A DNA stretch of 64,000 nucleotides from Guyanagaster necrorhizus (Eukaryota > Basidiomycota > Agaricomycetes > Agaricales > Physalacriaceae), in NCBI RefSeq assembly GCF_019112545.1, contig NW_025064886.1, positions 167,277-231,276 on the forward strand, in the 5' to 3' direction. The notes under the pieces are model-generated. The model was not told the origin of the DNA, ran no database searches, and saw only the letters and a list, made by a program, of their open reading frames with translations. Both the position numbers and the translations under genes were made by a program. Shown in pieces: positions 23,738-36,023 of the stretch; the stretch's first letter is position 1; each line of letters starts with the position of its first letter.

Positions 23738-24907
23738 ATGCCCCGACCAAAAACAGCCGTATCGCGCCCCCATCCCACGGTCACTTTCGATGAACCCGAG
23801 CATACGCTGATGCGGGTGCGCTCCGAGGGATATATGGGGCCAGCCCTTGGGGTGAATGTATACAGCACCAATGCTAGTGCGCGCACAAGCTACACGAGGG
23901 TCGACCTGGCTGTGGAAGGGGATGGAACTGGGTGGGTGGGTGAGGAGGGCCGGAGCAGTCGAATATGGAACGACGACTTTGAGGACGACGAGGAAGGGGA
24001 GAAGCGGGATGTAGAGGGCGAGGACGGGGACGAGGACCAGGGTGGCGAGGCAGACACGGAAGGCGGTGACGTCGGTGACGATGAGAAAGACGCTGGTGAT
24101 GACGATGACGAACTGCCCAATATCTCACTCACCTTCCTCCTGCTATCCGGGAAGCGCCGAACGGTGTCTTTTAATCCAGAAGTCACCGTCAGGCGAGTCA
24201 AGGAGCTGATGTGGAATGCATGGCCGCATGGTCAGTTTAATCCTTATTTTCCGAGTATTTTGAGCTTATTTGGGGGCCGCTTCCTTCTCTCTTCCATCCT
24301 CGGGTCACTTCTCTTCCGCCTACACCAATAATGCCTTTACCGACATTGAACATGTTGGGCGCTGATTATTGAATCATCATTGACGTGACCCCACCATTGG
24401 CCCCGAATACAGACTGGTCCCCCGAATCTCCGCGACCGCCAGCGCCATCATACCTTCGTATCCTGCATCTGGGGAAAATATGGCAGGACGATGATGTGCT
24501 CCAAGGTGTGTATCGCTGCTCTAGTTTTATCGTTCTACCTCGCTGAGCCCTCCTGGACAGCGCACAACCTTCCCATCAATACTCCACCGACATCAGCGAC
24601 TGACCCTAATATTCCAAAACCACCACCGACAATTGTACATCTATCGATACGACCGTATACAGCTGAAGATGCAGCAGATGAAGCCCTGAGGAAAAATGGA
24701 GTTGGGCTTTGTGTGCGATTGGGAAAGGGGATAGATTGGGTCAGGCAGAGGCGACTAAGAAGAGCGACGCGACGGCAGGAACAGGAACAGGAACAGGGGC
24801 GGGAGCAGCAGCAGGAGCAGCAGGAGCAGGAGCATGGAAGGGAAGGAGAAAGGGAACTTGCCAACACAGAGGCAGAAGAGCAGGTCTGTTGTTGTATTAT
24901 CTGTTAG
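23738..24907 (+). CDS. UBL3/MUB-like prenylated ubiquitin-fold protein
   Basis: Three exons (23738-24230, 24413-24505, 24561-24907) make a 310-aa protein. Residues 1-75 are unstructured. About 80-130 form a very acidic block (Asp/Glu/Gly-rich). The ubiquitin-like domain begins ISLTFLLLSGKRRTVSF, continues VTVRRVKELMWNAWPHDWSP and SYLRILHLGKIWQDDDVL, and closes NLPINTPPTSATDP and IVHLSIRPY. A Gln/Glu/Arg-rich repeat follows. The C-terminus is VCCCIIC, which contains a CaaX-type box (CIIC) with extra upstream Cys. In animals and plants UBL3/MUB proteins are prenylated, sit on membranes and recruit E2 enzymes or sort cargo to small vesicles. By analogy this is a membrane-tethered ubiquitin-fold adaptor. 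Both splice joins keep frame exactly. Confidence 0.85.
24772..24842 (+). repeat. Gln/Glu-coding low-complexity repeat in the UBL3-like gene
   Basis: Runs of CAGGAACAGGAACAG and GAGCAGCAG triplet-type units encode QEQEQ/EQQQ stretches between the ubiquitin fold and the CaaX end. Such purine-rich repeats often vary in length between strains. Confidence 0.7.
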
Positions 24908-26755
24908 TGGGCAATTTCTTGGACTCTGGGGACACTCGCACACACATTGCTATTATACTACATTCACCGGGATCTTGTTATCTATTATATTGTACATCTA
25001 CGAGGCCATACAACAAAATTGCATGTCAGATTGGAATGGATATTTATTGGCTGAGAATACAAGGTGCTGGTAGTAAGAAATAGGGGACAAGATGGGGATG
25101 AGCTGTAGATTACATTATGAATCTATTCTACAGAAATCTCCTTACACATTTCCAAGTCATTGGTCTTTCTATTCAGCTTAGTCTGGCACTTGTCAAGCCG
25201 CCAAATAACCAATAAACGTCACGATAGCAATAAACACTCAACGCTCAGTTGCAGCGCCCGAGTCGGAGAGCTTAGATTCGAGCGAGACCGTGATGGCTCT
25301 CTCTTCTCCGAATCCGGGACTGAAGCACGCGTATAGCAATACGGCAGGTCCCTCGAGAACGTATGGACGCGGAGACGTTATTACGAGTGGGAACCCTTGG
25401 ATTCCGTACACCCTCCTATGAGTAATGATGGAATCGTCACCAATTCCGCGACACATCCTCCGTCTCTTGGAAACGGGAAAATAATACTGATGATGTCGCA
25501 GGTCTGTAGGATCCGACAGTCGAATCCCAAGTTTCTGGGAATGGTGCAGACCGCTTCTCATGTACGGACGGATCTCGTCCAGTTGGCCAACGCTATCTGT
25601 AGACGGTGCAACCGGAGCCAAGGCTGCGACCGCAATGACTCATCATCAGAGCAAGATTTCCCTCGGCTAAGAGTTATGAATAGATCCAAACCGCTTTATG
25701 TCCTTCAGACCAGAGAAAGATCCCGTTTCGTGGATTCCCATCAGTAACAGCTCGAGAAAGGTGGCAATAAGAATAGGATAAACCGGAACGCTTATATGCG
25801 GCGACAAAGCAACGGGCATCCGGCTAGGAGGTCCTGATAGCGTTTGTTTCCAGGGGCAAGAGTTCGGCAGCAAAAAAGGTCCTGGAATTGAAGTAATGCA
25901 AGTGTAAAACGTCGCAGTTCTAAACACAGTGTTGTTTTGCAATCGCACACTCGACTCATCTCCGTCGGCTTTTCTTCGACGATAATCTCAGTAATCTAAC
26001 GCTTGGCACAGTCGAACGAGTGCTAAGTTGCACTGAGTCTGCGATTCGGAGTCGACAGCAGCACCAGATTCAGGCGCCGGAAAAGAATCGCTGACACCGG
26101 CAGCGCCCGTCGACGCGTCAACACGAGGCGATGAGGTGCATCTGGAGAAGTGAAAAACGGACGTTGAACGTCTGAAAAAGGAGTCAGAGATAGTCAGATA
26201 GGATACCAAGACCGAACTTGAAGCAAGTTCAGCAATACTGCTGTGCGAGACGGGGCTTTCGATGACAAAATAGTTAATAGTCAAGTAGTAGAAGGACCAT
26301 AGCGTCAGTTGAATATGTTGCTGGACAAAAGGAATCTGAATCGACGCTCTGACGCGAACAAAGAACTGTAAGCTTCAAAAGAAAGTTCACGTGCCAGCCC
26401 TGAGCATTTTATCGGCGACAACCTACGCCGCGTCTCTCTAGCCAATCGACGCTTTTGTATCGAAGCTCACAGCGTATTCTGTATCACTACAAATGAAAGC
26501 CTGAATCATGTACAAGTCGCGCACGATCAGTATTTGATTTTGTGCGTCGTTTTTTTTCCCTTGATAGTATTTAGCCTCAACTTATCATGTTTTAATAGTG
26601 AAAGTATTGCCGTCCCCTCAGTTTGGATAGCAGAACCAGCTCAGAACTTTTATCTGTGTCCCCGGCTGGGGAATAGGTGCCCCTCTAAGCCAGGGCACTA
26701 TACTCTAGCTATGACCGCACATCGGAGCTGTCCGTAGCTTGCAAGCACTGATGCA
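24908..26755. other. unassigned stretch with weak open frames
   Basis: Minus-strand open frames at 25238-25621, 25667-25948 and 25988-26284 contain some hydrophobic and Ser-rich sequence but no motif I recognise and no convincing splice pattern. They may belong to one lineage-specific gene on the minus strand or be chance frames. Confidence 0.25.
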
Positions 26756-26917
26756 TCAGGCGCGATGATCGACACGACTGTAGGTATGCAACGCCTCCCG
26801 ACTTAATCTACCCTCGTAAAGAAGCTTGTAATAACTGACGCCACCTGCAGCCAAAACCCCAAGGGCACCCAACTCAGTAACCTCGGGTCGGGCCGACTTT
26901 GTTTTGCCTCGTTCCAT
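26756..26917 (-). CDS. possible small single-pass membrane protein
   Basis: ATG 26917 begins MERGKTKSARPEV, followed by a hydrophobic segment LGALGVLAAGGVSYYKLLY and a short basic tail; 53 residues. The pattern (basic N-terminus, one Gly/Ala-rich helix) is like small mitochondrial or ER membrane proteins. It could instead be the last exon of a longer gene. No homologue recognised; weak. Confidence 0.28.
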   Translation of the reverse strand: MERGKTKSARPEVTELGALGVLAAGGVSYYKLLYEGRLSREALHTYSRVDHRA

Positions 26918-27241
26918 TCTGTTGCCAGGTTTAATCCCGCTGGTTGGCAACAAATGTCAAAGAGGATTCGGATCCTTATATTTGCTCGTATATGACTCTG
27001 AGATGACCATCGTTTTCGGCCTCCTACTTCTCAGGTGTAGTTTCGTTGGAGCACGAAAGCTTGTCATAGTATCAACTGGGAATTCACAGCAAGGTGACAT
27101 CTTTATGCTTCTTGGCTCGTCTTCGTAAAGCTCATAGATACCAGCAGTTATCTTGCTCCTCATAGTTGACTCTATTCTGTTCTTATGCACATCTTGGGGC
27201 CCAAGGACAATCGACTACAAACACCAAAGCCACTGGTAAAA

Positions 27242-27981
27242 ATGCCAAAGAAGCCACAATTCAGCCGGCACCACTCTACAATTCCATTTCCCATCCCACT
27301 CTCCCAGTCGAGCCCACCAGATCATCCACGACGAAGAGCCTTCTCGTTTTTCCCTTTCCTATTCAGTGGTCGGCGGAAGGCATCCACCTCGACAACCGTG
27401 TCTTCCTCGTGCTCTGCATGTTCATCGTCCCAAAATACCTCTGACACCCAAGCCAACTCCCCGCGTGTTCGCCAGCTCGACAAAGCTACACGAATGCTCG
27501 GAGAAAGAATCCCCCCGGAGCTTGTCCTAGGGCCGCCCAAGAGTCCTCAGCACCGCATAAAACCACACGTCCCTCTCCGAACGCGTAGCTCATCGCCGTC
27601 ACTATTTCCCCCGACCCCTCGGTCCAACCCAGAGCCCCGACATAAACGCAGCTATCTCAATATAGTTCGTTCCGGTCCACAAGTCCCAGAACCGGAGCAC
27701 TCTCCTAGCACGTCTAGGCCACCATCTAGGACGTCAATGGAGGAAGAAACAAGTCCTTACTTGTATGTCTACTTTTTGGCTCTCCAGACGCGAAGCTTAG
27801 TCGTTGTAGGGATACCTTTACCAAAACTCCGCCGCCCGGAACACCGTTTATTGGCAGTGCCGTGAACTTAGATTCGGACTCACATCTCGGATCCAGGAAG
27901 AAGTGGCAGCAGAGCTGGAGTGGCGAGTGGAACGTAAAAGATATGCATGAGGTCATTGGCAAATTACGGCATCTGCATTGA
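27242..27981 (+). CDS. uncharacterised basic, Pro/Ser-rich protein
   Basis: ATG 27242 (MPKKPQFSRHHSTIPFPIPL) precedes a basic, disordered region. A conserved-looking segment LDKATRMLGERIPPELVLG follows, then Pro/Ser/Arg-rich sequence to TSMEEETSPYL. After a probable intron near 27770 the end reads FTKTPPPGTPFIGSAVNLDS and WSGEWNVKDMHEVIGKLRHL, TGA at 27979-27981. The 'LGERIPPELV' block and the C-terminal 'EWNVKDMHEVIGKLR' helix look like conserved short motifs in an otherwise disordered protein. Function unknown. The final splice phase could not be fixed, and an upstream non-ATG extension is possible. Confidence 0.5.
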
Positions 27982-28563
27982 AGCTGAGCTAGTCTACATA
28001 GCTATGCAGCTGGGCTGGACTCGAAAAGTAGTTTCCAGAGGGCTCGAGCTTGTGACGATATTTATGATGCAGGTAAATAGTGCTTTATTCCAGTAGAGCT
28101 CGACCTGTAATGACCATTTAGATTATATCCTACCGTTAATCAGCTCTGGACCTACAGCTTGTTCGCGCTGATAGCATCGTCCTGAGGTAGTTGAAAATTC
28201 CAGGATAATCACCGCTCTGCAAAATTACAGGCTGTTGACTCTGTGTGTGCTATAAGAAAATGCAAGGCACCTCAATGTAAGTGCACGTAGTGTAATGAAG
28301 CGTCAACTAACAGAATGCACTTCTAAACGAGGTGATGAGAAAGGCGACACTGATTTCCGACCAAAAGTTAGACGACCTTCATCCTACAATGGCGTAAGCT
28401 CAGGCATCCGCACCGAGGGTTCTGACAAGTGACGAAAAAATTACACCATTAGCCCTGTCCCATTAATAACACCCTATACAGAAAAATTAATCAAACACCC
28501 TACTTCGTAAATCATAACATTAATAACCCTCTGACCCACATCAGAGCTTTGACTTCAACAAGT
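27982..28563. other. convergent intergenic, AT-rich
   Basis: Between two convergent gene ends. From 28430 to 28530 the sequence is very AT-rich, with two imperfect copies of a CATTAATAA-type element (about 28463 and 28520). Probably 3' processing and termination sequence for both genes; no ORF. Confidence 0.4.
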
Positions 28564-29610
28564 TCAAAGCTTTCCCTCAATGGGTACGATCAGATCATAC
28601 ATCTCGCCCATGCCCTCAAGGGCAGCATAAATCGCATCGGCAACTTTGACGGGTGATTCCTATAGCGAAATCATTAACCACTAGGCATGGGACCTTCAGG
28701 AGGACACCCACATAAACACCTCCGACAGAGAACCTCGTTCCCGCAAACGGGAATTGTATCAGCCGTTGCACCTCACTCCAAACGACCCATGAGAATGGCG
28801 CATGACATGGGAGGAAAGAAAGGGGGGCGGAGGAATATTTTCCAGGCTGGTATGGGCCTTTCAGTGCCACGCCATTGTCGGAGAGACGTATCAGAGAGTT
28901 CTTCTGCTTTATCGTTAGTGATTTAGCGTGTATCGGCTTGTTCCGATGCGTACGACAAAGATCTCTCTCATCCATGTGTCCCATTTGGCCCATGGCTTAT
29001 GTGAAGAAAGGTATACGCGCGCGTCGTCGGGTGAATCCCATTCCAGTTCCGAATGGACGGGAGCAGGAGGCGCGTCGCCTTCGTCGTAGATAGCAGGATC
29101 AACGAGAACCATCCCCTCGTAGGGCGATGGATCTTCTGGTGGGAAAAAGTCTGATGAGAGAAGGCTGCATCCGACTATTGTTAGTTTGTCAAATTCGCAA
29201 TCAGACAACGCCACACACCAAGCATTCGCGCCGTCTCCCCAACCAATCAGAATGACGCGGTGCATCCCGCCATATGCATCAACATGGGATAGGAATATGC
29301 TTTGTCGAAGGGCAGCGAGGGCGTGAGCGTATGTCATCGTATCCGAGTCTCTGTCTTCAGGAGCGTCCACTGACCAGGCCTCGATAATCTGTAGTGGCGA
29401 TCCGGCAAGGCGATTGTGCTCGTCGTGCGCGAAAAGACGTAGCAAGATGGGCTCGTACATTTCCTTGACACCAGGAATGCCATGGGCGCACACCAGAACG
29501 AGACCAGGAGTGCCAGCATGCGTGGGGATACGGTGTCGTGGTTTATATCGATTGGCACGGAATGTCGCGGTCGACGATGGGAGAGACAGCTTGTACTGGG
29601 TGGTGTCCAT
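28564..29610 (-). CDS. alpha/beta-hydrolase fold protein
   Basis: ATG 29610 starts MDTTQYKLSLPSSTATF. Strand-turn elements follow: TPGLVLVCAHGIPGVKEMYE (the HG oxyanion turn), LQIIEAWSVDAPEDRDS (the Asp/His-loop region), HRVILIGWGDGANAW (nucleophile-elbow position), and PYEGMVLVDPAIYDE. In the elbow, G-W-G-D-G stands where G-x-S-x-G is usual, so Asp replaces the nucleophilic Ser, as in haloalkane-dehalogenase and epoxide-hydrolase type enzymes. After introns that I could not place exactly, the end reads VKVADAIYAALEGMGEMYDL, stop at 28564-28566, matching the last helix of such hydrolases. Resembles fungal peroxisomal or detoxifying alpha/beta hydrolases. Substrate unknown. Confidence 0.65.
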
Positions 29611-30152
29611 GTCAATGAAAGGGAGACTCTGAGGGAGATAGGCAGGAGTAACAGCGGCGGGGCCGAATAATAAGGAAAAGTCGGGCTGCGGCGACTGAGA
29701 ACGACGGCGAGACGGTGGAAATGATAAGAGCTGCCGTTGAGGATGTCATGGGTGTTGTGTGAGAGAATGTCGCAACCGCTGCAACGGGACCTGACTAGAC
29801 TCTCCGGAAATCGGGCCGTTGTATTTTCCCGGCCCGGGATTGTTGCGATCTGGTCAAACTATAAGTTTCATGCAACACGCGCCCAAACTTAACGTAGCAA
29901 CTTATTACAACCAACAACGACCGGGAAAGCCGCTTTATACGTAACGATCTGTCTCACTCTCATCATGCCTAGATTATATATGTATCTTCAGTCTCCAACT
30001 CAAGCATCACTGAAACAGATCATGAAGTTCATCTTGCCAGGTACTGCGGTGCTCCTCCCCCCTTCATTGCCTTGACCTGTTTCGGTTTAAATCTCAGTCC
30101 TTGCAGAGTCTACTTGACATTACCATTTGCTACTATATTCTCCCTCCCAACT
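29611..30152. promoter_or_regulatory. divergent promoter region, hydrolase / O-FucT-like gene
   Basis: About 540 bases between divergently transcribed genes. An AT-rich patch with TATATATG lies at about 29975, upstream of the plus-strand gene. No defined binding site. Confidence 0.35.
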
Positions 30153-32306
30153 ATGCCCTTTCTCCCCAGCCCTGTTCAGACTCATACACGCTCTTTTCGA
30201 CACTCTATCTTTTCTACGCGTACATCAAGGATTTTCATACTGTTCATCTTTTTTGTTGTGCTCGCTGGCTCAGGTACATTTCACAACCTTCCGTCAGTAT
30301 CTTGGACCAGACAAAAAATGGTTGTCCGTGGACACCTGGATTGACCATCCTCATAACTCTGTGGCGATCAGTCCCGATAGCTCCAACTACAAGAATGTTT
30401 CCTTACCTATACAACCTGTTCCCCGGCCGCCTGATGATCCGGAGCTTCTGACTCTGGAAGAACTAAACGAATTGGTGTCAACCACGGAAGGGTTCTTTGC
30501 AAGAGATTGGAGTTTGAACCTGGGCTGGAATAATGTACGTGGCGACTTTGTAAATATGGTCCATGCCAACGTTAGATCAGATGCGGTATATCATTGACTC
30601 AGCATTACTCCAAGCAAAGCTTCTTCACCGGACGCTCATTCTTCCCTCGTTCATCTATGCACGTGGCTGCGAGTACGATATGTGAGTGTAACTTTCTTGT
30701 CTCAGCCTCTCCGTCCTTAAGCGCAATTAAAGTCATGTATGTGCCGATTACGCTTCGATGGTTAGCAAAGGGTACGCGTCCTTGATTGAATTCAAGCACT
30801 GCGGCAATTAACTCCGTCCTGTACCCCACAGGGAAGTATTGAGAAGCAATGAGTGGCTCGGTCTTTCCATTGACCAGCAGATGGCCTGGGTTCTACCCAT
30901 AAATCTTATGATCAATATCACTCATCTTCGTCAGTCGCACCCAGTCATTACTGTATCTGATTACCTTCGCCTGCACGGTCACGAAAGCGACGCCGAAGCT
31001 TCCGACGGTCAATGGCAGAGAGTATCCTACCATTTGACAGAAAATGTGCTCACGGACAAGATTCCGCAGCTGTATGTCATCGAAAATGAGTGGTATGACC
31101 CACCAGAAACCGTGAGGGTTGATGACGTGATCGAGCGAAACGATGAAGAGGAAGGAGGGGTATATAGGACACTGAAGGACGCCCTCTCTGACAATCAGGT
31201 ACTTCTAGATTGGGGTAAAGCACAAGAGCTGCTGGGCATATCTAGTGACGAAGATCTCGAGAGGGTTGTCGTTGACAACGGATGGGAAGTGGTATATACT
31301 TTCAAGCCCCTGTGAGTTCTTCTCGTACCGCAGAAAAGGATTGTTGACTGATACATATGAAGATTGGGGATGGAATACAGCAAAGCAGTAGTGGATCCGA
31401 TACGACAGATTGCGCCTCGAAAGGCGTTACGCGGATTCAAGAATGATTTTGAAGGTCGCAAAGAAGAAGTTGTGCTACTTGCTGGAGAGGTACATTACAG
31501 ACGGAACCCTGTGTGTTCGTTACTGTTCGGCTGTCTCAAAATACCTCATTTTTCATGCAGGGCTCCATGCGATTTACAACGCGTGCTGCTTTAGATGGAT
31601 TCGTTGGTTTGGTGCTGGACGACGTCCGCAGGATCGACGCTGTTTCAGCTCTTGCGGATGCAATGGTCGAGCGCATGTATACATTGACAGAAGGGAGACT
31701 CTGGATGGCGGCGCATATGCGACGTGGTGACTGTGAGTAATCCTTCAGCTACTCTGAGTATGTCCTCACAGCGCTCAGTTGTGAGGTATAACTGGGTAAT
31801 GGAGAAGACCCCTGAAGAGCATATAACCAGGGTCAAGAACCATATGAAGAAAGGCAGAAACTTCATTGGAGCACTGAGAAGAGGGGAAGAGACTTTAAGG
31901 ACTAGCGATATTCCAGCATCGCTACAAACTAGACCAGACATAGACATTCTGAAGAAAAAGGCGCCATTACCAGGAGACTGGTACGTATTCTGACCTCACT
32001 GAGCCAAAATATCGTTAACTGATGAATACCGGGTTCTATGTTGCGACGGACGAGCGGGACAGAAAGGTCTTGGAGGGATTCCGTGATGAAGGCGCAGTCT
32101 TCATGGATGATCTGCTCACCATCCCGGATCGTCGCGGCGAGCTATCGTGGGCACTGATGCTTACTGATTTTCGTGGCTTGGTGGAGCAAGTCGTTTTATC
32201 GCGCGCTGCGTTCTTTTACGGGCACGCGATGAGTTCAGTTGCTGGTGGTGTGATGAATCTACGAGCCATGAGGGGGATGGATCCCCGCACTGCAGACGTG
32301 GACTGA
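30153..32306 (+). CDS. O-fucosyltransferase-like glycosyltransferase
   Basis: Multi-exon. Conserved pieces are TFRQYLGPDKKWLSVDTW, AKLLHRTLILPSFIYARGCE, AWVLPINLMINITHLRQSHP, FTTRAALDGFVGLVLDD, LWMAAHMRRGD, TPEEHITRVKNHMKKGR, GFYVATDERDRKVLEGF and LVEQVVLSRAAFFYGHAMSS, ending TADVD with TGA at 32304-32306. HMRRGD corresponds to the donor-binding HxRRGD motif of GDP-fucose O-fucosyltransferases, and the last block resembles the family's SSxA(S)-type end. Probably a Golgi/ER type II membrane enzyme: the region after ATG 30153 contains RIFILFIFFVVLA. However, the frame of that hydrophobic stretch differs from the frame of TFRQYLG, so the first exon or two are unresolved. Donor and acceptor sugar unknown. 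Confidence 0.65.
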
Positions 32307-32658
32307 CTGGCTGCATTGCACTGTCTATGTCAATCAATAGATTGGGGTCTACCAGTTGTTAATGGAGCAGTTGAAACTTGTTCGTTACCAAGCCATATTT
32401 ATAGAGTAAATTAACCTGAAACTGTTATCGCATCGTCTTCTTGAATTAAAGCCCGTAAGGATTACGGTATTCCGAGTTCGGGGTAACACGTCGGCGCGTT
32501 CATTGAGTTAGCCACCATTACTTTCCTCTTGTTAAATCAATGCTCTAGGGTTATACTTGAAAACATCTAGTCACGTTTGATCCTATCTCAGTAGGTAGGT
32601 AGAATTATACAGCACGGTCATTTGCTAAGCATACACATAGTGGATCACTTTCTGTCCT
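32307..32658. other. convergent intergenic
   Basis: AT-rich 3'-flanking sequence between the O-FucT-like gene and the GH3 gene; no gene seen. Confidence 0.5.
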
Positions 32659-35600
32659 TTAAATACCACTCCAAATGAGGTCTTCGTCAACCAGTACCTC
32701 CGCAACACTCATCACGTCCACAGCATTCGCACTTCTAGAGGCACATATCTGGAACAACCCCTTCTCCACCACCCAAGCCATCAGCGCATCATTATAGAAT
32801 GAGAACGCTGACTTGTCCAAAGTGATCTCCACTTCTAATGACTGCCCTGGAGCGAGTATCTCAGTTTTGGCAAACCCTTTGAGTTCGCGCTTGGGACGTC
32901 GGTAAGAGCATTCTTTATCGATAACGTATAACTGAACGACATCTGATCCCGGTAGCGACCCCGTGTTCGTGATAGTGAGTTTAGCCGTGGCGTGGATTTC
33001 AGTCAAAGCACCGGTAAGCTTAACTTCAAGCGGGGACCATTCTGTCGAAGGAATCCCCAATCAGCGGCATTCAAGAAGATGAGAATAAGAACGAACCAAA
33101 TGTGGTGTAGCTCAGTCCATGACCGAAATAGAACATCGGTTCCCGCTTAGTTTCTTCATATCCACGGTATCCGACCTTAATGGTTACTCAGTTCTTCTGA
33201 AACCGTAGACAGAATTATTATGATCAACTCACAAAGATACCTTCACCATATGTCACTCTTCCACTCTCAGCACCCCAATTGAGATGCGCTGTACAGTCCT
33301 CGATGCACTTGGGAAACGTGAGGGGTAACCGGCCAGCGGGATTGACTTTTCCAAAGATAACATCCGCGAGGGCATTTCCTATTTCCTTGGTAGGGAATCC
33401 CGTACTAGGAAGGAAAATAGGACGCACCACATTCGTTTCCGGCAAACCATGCCTGTACCATGGTGCTTGCCTTGTCCACCCAAGGGAACGCCACTGCAGA
33501 ACCCTATATAGCTGCATTCAGTAAACTTGAGCGTACACTAGGAACGCCGTAAATTTTACCGATTGGTTGACCACAACCGTACTCTGATTCGCGATGAGTA
33601 AGCGTCGCAAGAGTTCATCCGTGAGTCCGGGAAGATCCAACCCTTTTCGATCGCTTGCCTCGGCCTCCCAGTCCATATTGGTTCCAATAACACATACCAC
33701 AGCATCAGCATCGCAGGCGAGAGAGACAGCATCATCAAGAGCTGTGGCAGGGTCGATTTTGGGTGCACCAGAGACACGAAGTGCAGCCATCATGAGAGGA
33801 GGCTGTTTCATTTCCCTTTGGTCGGAGGAGACAGGAAGTGGCGTCTTTCATAAGCAATCATAATCAGTGCTGTAACCAGTACTAGAACGGGAAACGCACA
33901 TTGGTGTATTTTACGAATATCTCGTATGTTTGTCCTTTAACGAGGTCCGCAGTGGCAGTCTCTTCAATAGTTCCTAGTCCTTTGGGGAGGATCAACATCG
34001 GTGTATTCACTTTCAGAGTGAAACTTGCCATAGAAACTATCGCCGGGAGTCTGTGGACGGTTCATGCCATTATCCACGATCAACTTCCCATCGAGGCTCA
34101 TGGTCGCTCGTCCAACCAGCGATATGCCCAGTTCGAAGGGACCACTCTCGTGTGCGGTAATATATCCACAGAGTAATATGTAGAAATGCTCTGCTAAACC
34201 TACGGCATAATCGTGAATGACACCCTTAACAACTCTTATTTAGCTCACACCTTCAGGTTTCTCATCATTAATACGGAGGCGTGTTGAGAGGAGAGTGTAC
34301 GTTGAAAGCGGAGAAGCCCCAGTGTCAGGGTCGGAATTGTAGAATGTCGCCGTCCACTACAATAATACGGTCAGGTGGACCTTTAAGCAATATGATAGAT
34401 GATGACTCACGCCATCTGTGCCATCGGCGGTCTTGATCCATCCGTCAAGCATAGGGAGGTATCGATGTGCTGTGTAAAACGAAATCAGAACGAGCCGAGA
34501 AGACAAAGAAGGAAGATACCATAGCATCCTGGTGAATATACGACATCGATATCTGTTCCCCCAAGGGCCGCCTCGATTCCCTCAAGGGGTGTCACGATAT
34601 AGCTACTGAGCAAAAATGCTGAGCCACCACCACTGACGGTCCTCGTCTTAGCATTTGGTCCAATGACCGCGAGCTTCCTTATTTTATTCATATCAAGAGG
34701 CAAGACTCCAAGATCATTTTTGAGTAGAACTATACTCTCCCCAGCCACTCTCCTGTTGAGGATAATGTCATCAGGAGAATCGAGCTGACGCTCGGGGAGC
34801 ATATTGTTCTTAACGATTGATGGGTCTGCAAGTACAGCACGCTGAACGATTTGAAGGATGGCGTAGACTCGCGAGGATAAGGTGTTGAAAGATATTTTAC
34901 CAGCATGAATGAGATGATTGATGAGATCCCCCCTCCAACGCGTCGGCCCAGGCATTTCGAGATCAAGTCCAGCGGCGACAGCTTCTGAAGTAGAATAGGT
35001 ACCACTCCTGAAGGAAGATGCTGATTATTATGTTACGGTTGAAAAGCTCGATAGAATATGACGAACCAGTCACTCATTACCATGCCATTAAAACCCCACT
35101 CCTCACGGAGAATAGTTTGTAGTAGTCGGCGGTTCTCTGAACCTATTAAACACGAAACAAAGTATGTTAGAGCCCTCCGGTAATACCGTGAAAAGAAGGC
35201 ACACAATGAATCCCATTGACGCGACTATAGGACGTCATGACGGCCCATGGTTTGGCCATCTTCTGAGCCAGCATGAAAGGCATGAGGTATATTTCGCGTA
35301 GAGCTTGGTACCGTCAGTTGTGATAAGGTGAAAATGGGAACAAAGACGTACCTCGCTCTCCCACACGAATGTCGACAGAAAGTCGCTCATGTTCCATGTC
35401 GTTGCACACTACGACAGTTGTTATTACCTGAATTAAAATGGAGGGAATGACAAACCAAAATGCTTGATGACAGCACCGACGCCGTTATTTTGAAGGCCAA
35501 GTATGTAGTTAGCAGTAATCATTCCAGAGAGAAATGGGTCTTCGCTGAAACTCTCGAAAGCCTGCCAAACGTCGATCGGTCTCATACCAAGGAAAATAGA

Positions 35601-36023
35601 AGGGAGACCCACTCTTCCGTTCAGCGGATTTCGTTGTATGTTACATGTAGGCGCTAAGAGAAGACTACTTCCCTTAGCTTTACATTCGCGCGCCAATAAG
35701 CCTCCCACTTCGTTTATTAGACTGATGTCAAAGGTCGCTCCAAGGGCCGTTGCGCATGGAATACACTGGGATGGAGTGGGCTATCCACTGGTCAGTACAC
35801 AAGTATGAAAGAGAGAAAAGCCATTCACCAAAAAATGTGAACTGCCCCTCACACCATTTGGACCGTCTGAACATTTAATATGGGGTATTCCAACGCGCGG
35901 GATAGGCGTCGTTGTCCACCAGTCTGGGCCAGCAAGTAGAGAAATTTGTTCAGCAACAGTCAACTTGGAAAGTACATCATGGAGGTTTGCTGTTCCATAG
36001 GATTCGAGGTCATAAGGAAGCAT
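32659..36023 (-). CDS. GH3 beta-glucosidase (PA14-containing, probably intracellular)
   Basis: Releases glucose from beta-glucosides. ATG 36023 starts [14 protein letters not shown] with no signal peptide. Then come [52 protein letters not shown], and NPLNGR spliced to [21 protein letters not shown] and [13 protein letters not shown] follow; the latter carries the catalytic nucleophile Asp. The second GH3 domain shows [20 protein letters not shown] and [20 protein letters not shown]14-type insert reads [16 protein letters not shown] and [13 protein letters not shown]. After it come [18 protein letters not shown] and [20 protein letters not shown], then the C-terminal Fn3-like domain with [12 protein letters not shown] and [15 protein letters not shown]. 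Stop at 32659-32661. Many ~50-base introns. An MFS transporter gene diverges 329 bases upstream. Confidence 0.9.

Noticed and set aside
23890..24201. Antisense Ser/Pro-rich open frame
   Set aside because: It is the mirror of the acidic Asp/Glu coding block of the UBL3-like gene; the composition is explained by that.
24535..24867. Antisense Cys/Ser-rich open frame resembling a Cys-rich protein
   Set aside because: Reverse complement of the QE repeat; low-complexity artefact.
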